Below are positions 1 to 7,226 of a DNA stretch of 13,353 nt, piece by piece (the first letter of the stretch is position 1; the number at the start of each line of letters is the position of its first letter). The position numbers and the translations under genes are program-made. Source of the stretch: Candidatus Gribaldobacteria bacterium (GTDB lineage: Bacteria; Patescibacteriota; Minisyncoccia; Minisyncoccales; CG1-02-41-26). Under the pieces are notes generated by a model. The model saw nothing but the letters and a program-made list of their open reading frames with translations. It was not told where the DNA came from and did no database searches. Location: contig JAPLWD010000045.1 of assembly GCA_026396775.1 (NCBI GenBank), positions 1-13,353 of the forward strand, given 5' to 3'.

Positions 1-4
1 TCAA

Positions 5-37
5 GTCAAAATTCCCGGCGTGTCAAAATTCCCGGCG
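5..37 (-). repeat. Two tandem copies of a 16-bp repeat, period 17
   Basis: The unit GTCAAAATTCCCGGCG (plus strand) occurs at 5-20 and again, identical, at 22-37. The first overlaps the region just past the stop of the pilin-type gene; the second covers its last five or so codons. It is more GC-rich and less codon-like than the upstream gene. It probably extends beyond or belongs to a dispersed repeat element that reaches further left (inference). Confidence 0.85.
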
Positions 38-2035
38 ACAAAGGGAACAGACCCGCTCTCTTCGCAAGAAGGAACTGTACTTATCAGCAAGCCCAGACTG
101 CGACCCAGGACTGTCATTTTCCCAAGCTAGTGGTATATCTATGGCTTCTATGGCACTGTCATCAGATGGATTACTTGAAAACGCCTTTTTCCAATTATTG
201 ATTATATCTTTAGTACCCTTAATTAAGTCTAAGAACGCATCTTTCCAATTAACTGTGTTATGTAAAATTCGTAAACCCGCAGCCAGAATTTTTTCCGAAG
301 TTCCGTTTTTAACGATAGGATTCTCAAATAAAACCACAGCACAATTACCTTCGATTTCTATTGACCTGATATTATTTTCAAAATTGATTTTTTTTGTTAC
401 CTCCTTGCCATCACTATCCAATTCTTTTACTTCTATATTTTGGTAATAGATATCTTCCGGGATAAAGCTAGGAATCCACCCCCTAGCTAAAACCGACTTA
501 TCCCCCTTATCTCCAGTAGTTACATCAGAGTCATAAACTATACAATAGCCAGTAAAATTTTTCTCAGTGCAAAGCTTAACCCTATTGCAATCAGCATAAT
601 TGGGAGATAACTCAAAAATCTGTAGAGAGGAGGGCTTTTCAACTTTACCAAACTGGCTATAAAGCCAAAATGGTTTAGAGCCTTCGCTCTTGCCGTAAAC
701 ATTAAATGATCTAGGGGTCTTAAAATCTAAACCGCTCACTATTTTTTTAGTTGGTTGTGACCCAGTCATCTCGCCTTTTTCCATACAGGTTGCGTCGCAA
801 ACCCAGTCATCGTGAGGGTGGTCTTTGCCTTGGAAAAATATCTTTAATTGGCCAGAGTAATTAGCATTTTCGTGCAGAATGGCTAGGTAGTCGTGTGAGT
901 CAATGGTTTCGGTGTCAAATTTATTTTTAATGGCAATAAAACGCGCGTCGTCGTTAAATTTAACGCTATCAGCTCCAAAATCCGGCACCGATGCCATAAA
1001 ATATTTTTCGTTCTTAACTCCTTTCTTCCAATCCTTATCGTCTTTAGCTGAATACAAGTAAACCCCAGGGCCATTGCCATGCAAGGCTAAAGAAAGGGGT
1101 GGGTGCTTTATTTCTTTAGTGTTACACCCAATAATGCTAATTTCTTTGTCATTATTATTAGCAGAACATTTAATATCTTTGCCAGGCGAAGGTATGGTTT
1201 TAAAAAACCCAAAGTATGGATCAACTAATACAGTCGCGGTCAAATCAATCACCTTAATCTCCCCAACCATTTTTGTCCCAATCCCCGAGGAATTATATAA
1301 ATATTCTTTTGGTTCGGATTTATCTGTAGACTCAAAATTAAGTTGATCATACAATACCACTTTAGTCCTTTGGCCATAATCACCCCAAAAACCAATCCCG
1401 CCTAATGGAAAACTTTTAAAATCCAATACGGCCTGATCATCGTATATAATCGTTACTTTATCAGAACCAGAAACTGCTTGCGTTGTGCCACTAATTAATT
1501 TAAAATCACCGAAGATTTTATTCATATCGGGGATGTCGTTGGTAACATAGTAGGCTTCGTTGAGTTTCACCATTGCTCCAATAGATATTTCACCAGCTAA
1601 AAACTTAGTATAATTATCGCCGGCCTTAAATAAAAATATGCCTGAGGCCACGGGTTTAGTTTCAATGTTCACAATATTGATTTTGGGGTCAATCACTTTA
1701 AAAACAATAAACGAGCTGAATAAAATTACCACCCCAATAGCCGAGTTCACAATCCGCGACCTGGCCATTGTCATTCGGCCTGTATCGCCAGCCGCTGTTA
1801 AATACAAAAAGCCTGCCCCAATTAGTGAAAGAAAAGCCACAACGCCTGCAGCAATCAAGGCCCAACCCACAAAGTATTTAATCATTTCGCCCAAAGGGCT
1901 GGCCTTGGTAATAGAAATATTAACCACATCCGGATAATCACCCTCAAGCCCAATTTGAGCTACAGCCACACCCGCTAAGCCCAAAAAAATCAAAATGGCA
2001 ATAAACCCAAAAACATTTTTTTTAAATAGTTGCAT
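23..2035 (-). CDS. VirB2/TrbC-like pilin-type membrane protein with large exported crystallin-like region
   Basis: 670 residues, starting at ATG 2035, five bases after the TAA of the transglycosylase gene; no Shine-Dalgarno site is visible. Residues about 8-27 are a signal peptide or first helix ending AVAQ. Two further hydrophobic helices (about 51-73 and 96-113) are joined by a short AAGDTGRMTMARSR loop. This hairpin is the layout of VirB2/TrbC-type T4SS pilins and the pilin-like proteins common in CPR genomes. Unlike a true pilin of about 100 residues, it continues for some 550 residues of beta-rich, presumably exported sequence. Motifs resembling beta/gamma-crystallin Greek keys occur there: GVYLYSAKD (324), YLAILHENANYSG (383), RVKLCTEKNFTGYC (485), and NNIRSIEIEGNCAVVLFENP (554). 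The C terminus (RRERVCSLCRREF) is encoded by repeat DNA and looks foreign. A likely role is a membrane-anchored surface protein of a secretion or attachment apparatus; this is inferred. Confidence 0.87.
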   Translation of the reverse strand: MQLFKKNVFGFIAILIFLGLAGVAVAQIGLEGDYPDVVNISITKASPLGEMIKYFVGWALIAAGVVAFLSLIGAGFLYLTAAGDTGRMTMARSRIVNSAIGVVILFSSFIVFKVIDPKINIVNIETKPVASGIFLFKAGDNYTKFLAGEISIGAMVKLNEAYYVTNDIPDMNKIFGDFKLISGTTQAVSGSDKVTIIYDDQAVLDFKSFPLGGIGFWGDYGQRTKVVLYDQLNFESTDKSEPKEYLYNSSGIGTKMVGEIKVIDLTATVLVDPYFGFFKTIPSPGKDIKCSANNNDKEISIIGCNTKEIKHPPLSLALHGNGPGVYLYSAKDDKDWKKGVKNEKYFMASVPDFGADSVKFNDDARFIAIKNKFDTETIDSHDYLAILHENANYSGQLKIFFQGKDHPHDDWVCDATCMEKGEMTGSQPTKKIVSGLDFKTPRSFNVYGKSEGSKPFWLYSQFGKVEKPSSLQIFELSPNYADCNRVKLCTEKNFTGYCIVYDSDVTTGDKGDKSVLARGWIPSFIPEDIYYQNIEVKELDSDGKEVTKKINFENNIRSIEIEGNCAVVLFENPIVKNGTSEKILAAGLRILHNTVNWKDAFLDLIKGTKDIINNWKKAFSSNPSDDSAIEAIDIPLAWENDSPGSQSGLADKYSSFLRRERVCSLCRREF
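38..54. repeat. Interrupted palindrome next to the tandem repeat
   Basis: GGGAACAGACCC at 43-54 has GGG and CCC arms around a six-base centre, preceded by ACAAA. Similar GGGxCxGxxCCC modules are known at the ends of REP/IS200-associated elements in several bacteria. Here it abuts the 16-bp tandem repeats and may be part of the same element. The identity is uncertain. Confidence 0.35.
311..1066 (-). other. Beta/gamma-crystallin-like region of the pilin-type protein
   Basis: Codons about 324-575 contain repeated motifs of the type hydrophobic-x-L-[HC]-[TE]-[EN]-x-N-[FY]-[ST]-G followed by strands and a R-S-I-x-[IV]-x-G turn, as in beta/gamma-crystallin Greek-key pairs. At least two such pairs can be drawn. 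The match is by eye; the classic Ca2+-binding N/D-N/D-x-x-S/T-S signature is not clearly present. Confidence 0.45.
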
Positions 2036-2040
2036 AGTTA

Positions 2041-3972
2041 TTATTTAAAAACATTTTTACAAGCAGGAACATCCTTTAAAGCTGTTTTTTGACACTCGGG
2101 TTTTTGCTCGTCCTCAAAACAACCAGTATCAATAGCCACTTGAAAACAGTCCATATAACCTATAACAGCTGTTGAGTAGGCCAGCCCAACCGCATCATTC
2201 AATCTTGCATCACTGCTACCAGGGCCTCGGGTATATCTTTTAGCGCCATTAGCTTCATCCCCAATAGACTTACACTCTTCAGTTAAGTAGGTCATCCCCC
2301 CAATCAAAGAAGGAATTGGCTCCCAAGGATTTGGATAAGGAGGCATAGTCTTATTCTCATTCATAGCGTTTACTACTCTCTGCTGAAGACTTAGCCAAGT
2401 TGTAGGTAGAATTTGCATTGGCCCCATCGCCCCCGCTCCTTTAGAAACCTTATAAATATCTAAATTTAAAATATCGTCTGTCAACTTATCTACAGTAATA
2501 CCCCGCAGTTGAGAAATGATTTCTTTTAAAGCCGTCATTTGCGATGTTTTCATCCCTGCTTTAAGAGGTAATACACCCATATAACTAGCCATTCTAGTTT
2601 CTCTAGCCATAATGCCTAGAACATACGCCGAAGATATTGTTGCCACTTTAGAAGCTCCTAGCGCCTTTTTAGCTTCGCCAATCATTTTATAAACATCGCC
2701 AGCTCGCATTAACATATCACCCGTTAAAGTGGGGAAGTTAATTTGAAAGTCAGCTAGGTTGGCTAGCTGGGTGCGAGGCACTCCAGCCTCTCGGCAACAC
2801 ACCCAATTGTTTTGGCTACCTCCGCACAGCCAAGCCAAACATTCTTCATCAGTAAACTTATCATTGCCCGTGCCTTTTTCGCAAAGACATTTGGCGCATT
2901 TATCGTCATCCAAAATCCCATTTTTACACTCTCCAAGACATTGATTGTAAATTACATAGTTAAGTTTAGCCAATGAAGAGGCTCCTTTTTCTTCCATCGC
3001 TTTTTTAATCAACCCTTGTGACAACAAGGTTGCAGGATTTTTTGACCAAAGTTCTGCATTCCCCAAGCAACCTCTGCACTCAGCACTAGTATCGTTTTCA
3101 TCCGTGCATTTATCTTGGCATTTTTCCGACCAGGCTCTAGGCCAATACATATTACTTTCTCTGGCTTCTTGGCACAAAGCTGGGCCCCACATTCCACCCA
3201 TTCCATCACTAGCTATTTTGCGATCCAATTCAGTCATCGCGCACGACCGCCGATCACCTGTGGCTGGAGTTAGCCAATTCCGCGCCAATTCAATTTGCCG
3301 TTTAATTTTTTCGGGCTGGGTAATTTTATCATCGGCTTGCTCTGCCCCACTAACACTTAATAAATCATAACCAATCGGTGTATTTTTTGCATACAACAAG
3401 TCATGCACTATTGTTTGGCGTTTTTTAAAATTATCCCTCAAAGTTATCAACTCTTTTATTTTCACTGTTAAATCAGCGCACGGCTGGCCGTTACATTTAA
3501 CCTGGCCACACAATGGCAAGTTCCAAGTTAATAAATTTAGAGTCATTAAATTAAAAACATCTAATTTTAAAGCTAAAGGTGGCCCCGGATTGTCAATTTC
3601 TCCAGTGGCAGGGTTAACTGGAGACTGGCAAGCCTTAAAATCGCAAACTTGAGCTGAATCGTTAGGCGAAGTTAAATCGGCTAACTGCGAAACTAAGTTG
3701 GCAATCGCTAAATCCAAATCAGTTTGAGCGGTGGTATACTCTTGATAAATAGCCTCCATTAAAATTTTAGTATTATCAAAAGCACTCCCAATTGGAATAA
3801 CTTCATCGCAAACAATGTCCCCCGACAAATCCGGAGCAACATCCGTAAAGCTTTGTGCTTGAGCCCTAGATTCAACAGCCGCCCGAGGTAAATAATAAGC
3901 CAAAGCCAACCCCAAAACCACCACAATACTAGCCAGCATTAAAGTAAAATTCCATTTTATTTTTATCTTCAT
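2041..3972 (-). CDS. Exported lytic transglycosylase (MltB/SLT-like) with Cys-rich N-terminal region
   Basis: 643 residues from ATG 3972; a TTG at 4008 in the same frame would add 12 residues and overlap the previous gene by 11 bases. I prefer the ATG because it gives a compact signal peptide (MKIKIKW, hydrophobic core about residues 9-27). Residues about 244-393 are Cys-rich (15 Cys, for example CQDKC, CRGC, CAKCLC, VCC). The C-terminal domain has hallmarks of soluble/membrane-bound lytic transglycosylases: GIMARETRMASYMG matches the MltB-type GI-x3-ET pattern with catalytic Glu at about residue 458 (codon 2599-2601), and GAMGPMQILPTTW at about 514-526 matches the conserved G-A-M-G-P-x-Q motif. 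Such enzymes cleave the MurNAc-GlcNAc bond of peptidoglycan, releasing 1,6-anhydro ends. In secretion and conjugation systems, VirB1-type members open the wall for assembly. The neighbouring pilin-like gene, five bases downstream, supports that role. The Cys-rich part is not typical of the family and probably serves for docking. The fold assignment is fairly firm, the partner role inferred. Confidence 0.87.
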   Translation of the reverse strand: MKIKIKWNFTLMLASIVVVLGLALAYYLPRAAVESRAQAQSFTDVAPDLSGDIVCDEVIPIGSAFDNTKILMEAIYQEYTTAQTDLDLAIANLVSQLADLTSPNDSAQVCDFKACQSPVNPATGEIDNPGPPLALKLDVFNLMTLNLLTWNLPLCGQVKCNGQPCADLTVKIKELITLRDNFKKRQTIVHDLLYAKNTPIGYDLLSVSGAEQADDKITQPEKIKRQIELARNWLTPATGDRRSCAMTELDRKIASDGMGGMWGPALCQEARESNMYWPRAWSEKCQDKCTDENDTSAECRGCLGNAELWSKNPATLLSQGLIKKAMEEKGASSLAKLNYVIYNQCLGECKNGILDDDKCAKCLCEKGTGNDKFTDEECLAWLCGGSQNNWVCCREAGVPRTQLANLADFQINFPTLTGDMLMRAGDVYKMIGEAKKALGASKVATISSAYVLGIMARETRMASYMGVLPLKAGMKTSQMTALKEIISQLRGITVDKLTDDILNLDIYKVSKGAGAMGPMQILPTTWLSLQQRVVNAMNENKTMPPYPNPWEPIPSLIGGMTYLTEECKSIGDEANGAKRYTRGPGSSDARLNDAVGLAYSTAVIGYMDCFQVAIDTGCFEDEQKPECQKTALKDVPACKNVFK

Positions 3973-3979
3973 CTTCCTT
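3973..3979 (-). promoter_or_regulatory. Shine-Dalgarno-like AAGGAAG before the transglycosylase gene
   Basis: AAGGAAG directly precedes the ATG at 3972, leaving only about 2 bases between AGGA and the start, which is shorter than usual. It is the best purine-rich site near this gene, but the tight spacing leaves some doubt about which start is used. Confidence 0.35.
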
Positions 3980-3997
3980 ATTGTAACTAATTTATTA

Positions 3998-5008
3998 TTA
4001 TTTACCAAGCAACGAGTTTTCCAATCTTTCGGCCATTGATTTTAAGGGTTCTCTCATAATATAGGTAACGTAGCAAAAAGGTTGAGTGATGGGGTCGGGT
4101 GTTAGAGGCACGCCCGTAACGCACACCGGTGCCCAACAAACCATTTCACAAGGCTTGTCAGGGTTACCATCTGGGCAGTTAGGATCTTTTTTCTTCTCAT
4201 ACAAACACAATTTACAAAAACTTTGGCCACAATTGCACTGTTGTTGAGCAAAATCAACGGCTGTACCCATTGCCCATAAAAGCTGGGTTTGTTGCTTGAT
4301 GCTATAAGCTTTTTTGTACACAGAATCAACCAACGGAAAAACAGTAGGAGCTTTTTTGAGGATATCCAAACCCAAGGGGCCAAGCTCCAAACGCGCCATA
4401 TTTTTTCGCTCTAAATCAATGTCAAATAAATATTTTCGCACCTGCGAAAAATGAGCCTCTATAAGTTTAAAGTGAGCACCAGCATCCGGGCAAACCGAAC
4501 CACCCTTCACTCCCACATCGGTAACCCCAGTTACCACGCTGTAACTGGTGGCCGGCTTAGTTTCACAGGTTGGCGCATCAAAACTAAAGCCACTTTCTTT
4601 TTTCATATCAGGAGCATCTTTAGATTTAACAGCGTCCCTTAATTGCTTACTTAAACCTAAAATGGTATCTCTTAAATCATAAGCAGCCTCAACCGCTTTT
4701 TTAGTATCTTGTTGTAAATCTTTGGGGCCATCAAAACCATTAAACTTTACGCCCTTTTTCAAAGAAAAACTAATATCGGGTTGAGCTAAAGCGGTAAAAG
4801 CTTGAATGCCAGTAATAATGGAAAAAGCTTTCATCACTTTGCCTAAGTTACTTTTAATATCGGTGAGTTGGGTTGAACAAACCTCAATCAATTTTTCCCG
4901 TTGAGCTGTTTGAGCTTCGTTTAACGCTCTTAACACAGTCTTCGTTGTCACCACAGGCTTGGTCTTTACAATAGCTACTCCATGTACTACTAATTTTATC
5001 GCATTCAT
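3998..5008 (-). CDS. Exported Cys-rich giant protein, C-terminal fragment (frame-broken)
   Basis: 336 residues as read from ATG 5008, but the first about 28 residues overlap the preceding gene and look like an out-of-frame shadow, so the real coding part probably starts near 4930 as a continuation of that gene. The genuine part begins with a helix (LNEAQTAQREKLIEVC), followed by a weakly hydrophobic segment (AFSIITGIQAFTALAQ) and helical stretches. It ends with a Cys-rich region of about twelve Cys (CNCGQSFCKLC, then CPDGN...CEMVCWAPVC...FC) and a short helix (SMAERLENSLLGK). The stop is TAA, 25 bases before the ATG chosen for the next gene. There is no signal peptide of its own, which fits a downstream piece of the protein that starts at 9030. 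The combined product would be about 1,680 residues, exported and disulfide-rich. Family unknown. Confidence 0.75.
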   Translation of the reverse strand: MNAIKLVVHGVAIVKTKPVVTTKTVLRALNEAQTAQREKLIEVCSTQLTDIKSNLGKVMKAFSIITGIQAFTALAQPDISFSLKKGVKFNGFDGPKDLQQDTKKAVEAAYDLRDTILGLSKQLRDAVKSKDAPDMKKESGFSFDAPTCETKPATSYSVVTGVTDVGVKGGSVCPDAGAHFKLIEAHFSQVRKYLFDIDLERKNMARLELGPLGLDILKKAPTVFPLVDSVYKKAYSIKQQTQLLWAMGTAVDFAQQQCNCGQSFCKLCLYEKKKDPNCPDGNPDKPCEMVCWAPVCVTGVPLTPDPITQPFCYVTYIMREPLKSMAERLENSLLGK

Positions 5009-7226
5009 TATTTAAAGCGCCCATTAAAATTCCAAACTGCCCACAAGACTTTTCTGTTTCTTTTTGGTTGGCCAAATCGCCCTCGCTAGTTAAGCTTGCA
5101 TAATCTGCTAAACAAGCGGCCTTAAAATCTTGCGGATTTTGATCTAAAACAACCTTCAAGCTATCACAAGCCGACCGCAAATCATTTTCACCAAAAACTA
5201 AACGGGTTAAATTAGCTGATTGAGTTCCAACTAATTTTTCGGGTTCCTGATAGGCATCGTGAAAAAAATCTTTGATACCCCCCATAGAGAATTCAAACCA
5301 TTGCCTAACTCTCTCTTGGGTTTGATTAATTTTAGTAAAAGATTTTTCAATGTACGACAACGGGTTTTCAGTCATAGAGCTAAAATACTCATCCACCGTT
5401 TTGGCTCCCGAGCCATCATCTTTAGCCATATCAATCATTGGCTCCAACCCTAAAACCAATCTTTTAACCGATGAAGTGGCCGGGCTAGTTAAAAAATATA
5501 AGGCATCTTCTAAAACAGAAGCTTTAGTAAAGAAATTATACAATTGATCAAAGTTTTTCTGGATTTTCTTTTCTTCAAAGCACTTAATTTGGGGTAAAAA
5601 TCCTAAGTCGTTTTCGTCGCATACATATTTCTTGCCTAAAAGCTTCTCTATTTTTTGCAAAACATCTATTTTATTAGTTATGCTATCTCCCACAAAAATA
5701 CCTTTCCACGCCTCAAGCGAAGCTTGGCTAACAGAACCACTGCTATTTAAACGATTATAGGCATCTTGAAGGTTGCTCCAAGCCTTGGTGGCATCTGGTA
5801 ATAATTTCTCATTGATTTCTCGCGACAATTCAATCATCCGTTTAACCTGCCAGGTATAAGTTTCAGCCACATCTAATTCAAAGTTAGGCCTTTCATCGGC
5901 GGTAGGCGAACCAGGGCTAGTTGTACTCCAAGTTTCTTGAATCTCTTTCAAACGGTTACCAATCTTAGTTAAATTACCAACAAAAGAATCTAAATTTTCT
6001 TGAATTTTATACGAAGCCAGAACGCCTCCGCTAGAACAAGCTGAATTACCTGCTTTGCAAGCATCTTTACATTGAGAGGTTGAACAAGAGTTTTTACTGG
6101 TGGTACAATTATCCGTACAATTCTGACGACAAGCATCTCTGGCTGAACCAGCAGTTCCGAATTCTTTGCAAGCATCTCGACAAGCCGTTCGATCTTTATA
6201 CTTAGTAAAGGCCGTACTTCCACAAAAAGTATTACACTTACCTAAGGCTCCAGTGGGGCATCTGCTCGAATCCCCCACAGTTTTAATAAAGGCATCTGTT
6301 TTACTTTCAACAACCGCCGAAGCCCCACTAATCTCAAACAAAATAGCCGAGCTAGTAGGTGATAAACATGGAGCAAGCGTGCAACCAGGATAAGCAAGAC
6401 CTTGAAACATTAAGTTTAAATTATCAACTGCTAATATTAAATTTTCTATTCTAGCCTCCCAATCAACCCCCATCAAATCAACCTGATAACCATTCTTTTT
6501 AGCGTTATTAATAGTGGTAATATTAACTAAACAAGAGTCTTTGGGAATGGGGTCACCCTTAGTAATAACTCGCCCATCATACCAAACATACTCTTGCCAA
6601 TATGCTGTACCAGAACATTTCTGCTCTTCTACAGTACAAGGATATTTAGCGCAATCCTTAATTTTAGTTTTACAACGACTCTCAAAATTATCTCTTAAAT
6701 TTTTATCGTTTGTGCTTAGTTTGCCAAGATCAGTCTTGATGTCGCCAATTAAGCCCAGGGCTGTTTTCCACTTTAAAACATCAGGATATTTCTGATCATC
6801 AAGGGTACCATTGAAAATTTTACTGATAGCCCCAATATATTGCCCCGCATCATTTGGGTCAGCATTAACATTTTCTATAAGCACTCCAGCTGTGCTTAAA
6901 TAATCTTTAAGTCGCAATAGTTTCGCTGAGGCTACTTGATAAATTTTAAACCAATTTTCAGTATCTCCATCCACTAATACTCTTGGGGCAACACGGCTGG
7001 GGATAGAACAAAAAACTTCATCTACAGCTGGGGTGTTTTGATAATCCAACGGAACCTTACTAACAGTAACTTGGCTTTCATAATCAGGGTCAAGTTCACC
7101 GGGATGCCGGTACAAAACTAAAGTTTTGCCTCCATTATTTAAAGATGCAATATCTATAACAGTTGGTGAGCCATCGATTAAATCTTTTATCAATATTTCT
7201 TTCTTCTTTATTTTCGAATAAACCAT
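4884..7226 (-). CDS. Exported Cys-rich giant protein, central fragment (frame-broken)
   Basis: 780 residues as read from ATG 7226, but this start is doubtful: it lies 92 bases inside the preceding gene, with a stop codon just before it and no visible ribosome binding site. Its first 9 residues (MVYSKIKKK) are probably not made. The genuine part, from about residue 10, is soluble and largely helical with no membrane segment. Residues 323-397 form a cluster of 12 Cys dominated by C-x3-C pairs (CNTFC, CRDAC, CRQNC, CKDAC). Long helical stretches with coiled-coil character follow (about 405-530 and 550-660). The C-terminal part again has Cys pairs (ECDKISSTWSSYC...CGDNEDC). The last about 13 residues (VKRSSNSSTGKID, then TGA) are low-quality and overlap the next frame, which offers a better continuation. 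I interpret it as the central about 760 residues of one exported protein. No known family is recognised. Confidence 0.8.
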   Translation of the reverse strand: MVYSKIKKKEILIKDLIDGSPTVIDIASLNNGGKTLVLYRHPGELDPDYESQVTVSKVPLDYQNTPAVDEVFCSIPSRVAPRVLVDGDTENWFKIYQVASAKLLRLKDYLSTAGVLIENVNADPNDAGQYIGAISKIFNGTLDDQKYPDVLKWKTALGLIGDIKTDLGKLSTNDKNLRDNFESRCKTKIKDCAKYPCTVEEQKCSGTAYWQEYVWYDGRVITKGDPIPKDSCLVNITTINNAKKNGYQVDLMGVDWEARIENLILAVDNLNLMFQGLAYPGCTLAPCLSPTSSAILFEISGASAVVESKTDAFIKTVGDSSRCPTGALGKCNTFCGSTAFTKYKDRTACRDACKEFGTAGSARDACRQNCTDNCTTSKNSCSTSQCKDACKAGNSACSSGGVLASYKIQENLDSFVGNLTKIGNRLKEIQETWSTTSPGSPTADERPNFELDVAETYTWQVKRMIELSREINEKLLPDATKAWSNLQDAYNRLNSSGSVSQASLEAWKGIFVGDSITNKIDVLQKIEKLLGKKYVCDENDLGFLPQIKCFEEKKIQKNFDQLYNFFTKASVLEDALYFLTSPATSSVKRLVLGLEPMIDMAKDDGSGAKTVDEYFSSMTENPLSYIEKSFTKINQTQERVRQWFEFSMGGIKDFFHDAYQEPEKLVGTQSANLTRLVFGENDLRSACDSLKVVLDQNPQDFKAACLADYASLTSEGDLANQKETEKSCGQFGILMGALNNECDKISSTWSSYCKDQACGDNEDCVKSVKRSSNSSTGKID
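4918..5008 (-). other. Apparent +1 frameshift junction 2 (giant exported protein)
   Basis: The central and C-terminal frames overlap by 125 bases. Within the overlap the upstream frame gives a plausible Cys-containing sequence (STWSSYCKDQACGDNEDC), while the downstream frame gives a low-quality one (VVHGVAIVKTKPVVTTKTV). Past about 4930 the reverse is true: the downstream frame reads LNEAQTAQREKLIEVCSTQL, the upstream one VKRSSNSSTGKID and stop. A one-base skip near 4918-4935 restores a single reading frame. Confidence 0.6.
6036..6260 (-). other. C-x3-C cysteine cluster in the giant exported protein
   Basis: Codons 323-397 of the central fragment encode 12 Cys in 75 residues, with four C-x3-C pairs embedded in Lys/Arg/Asp/Ala/Thr-rich sequence. 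C-x3-C pairs of this kind are compatible with disulfide-linked helical hairpins. This is a structural inference, not a family match. Confidence 0.6.

Noticed and set aside
59..72. Small hairpin CTTC-GCAA-GAAG as a possible terminator.
   Set aside because: The stem is only four pairs, it sits inside the coding frame, and no T-run follows on the minus strand.
141..446. Plus-strand open frame of 101 codons.
   Set aside because: It is antisense to the well-supported pilin-type gene and has no recognisable motif, so it is a shadow.
4884..4886. TGA here and at the end of the pilin-type gene as sense codons (alternative code 25, TGA = Gly, as in Gracilibacteria).
   Set aside because: Long genes here use GGN for Gly and TGG for Trp with no internal TGA; reading through this TGA soon meets other stops, whereas a frame shift restores a long frame.
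5990..6223. Second minus-strand frame (77 codons) inside the C-x3-C cluster.
   Set aside because: The overlapping main frame continues for hundreds of codons on both sides and carries the patterned cysteines; this frame is a by-product.
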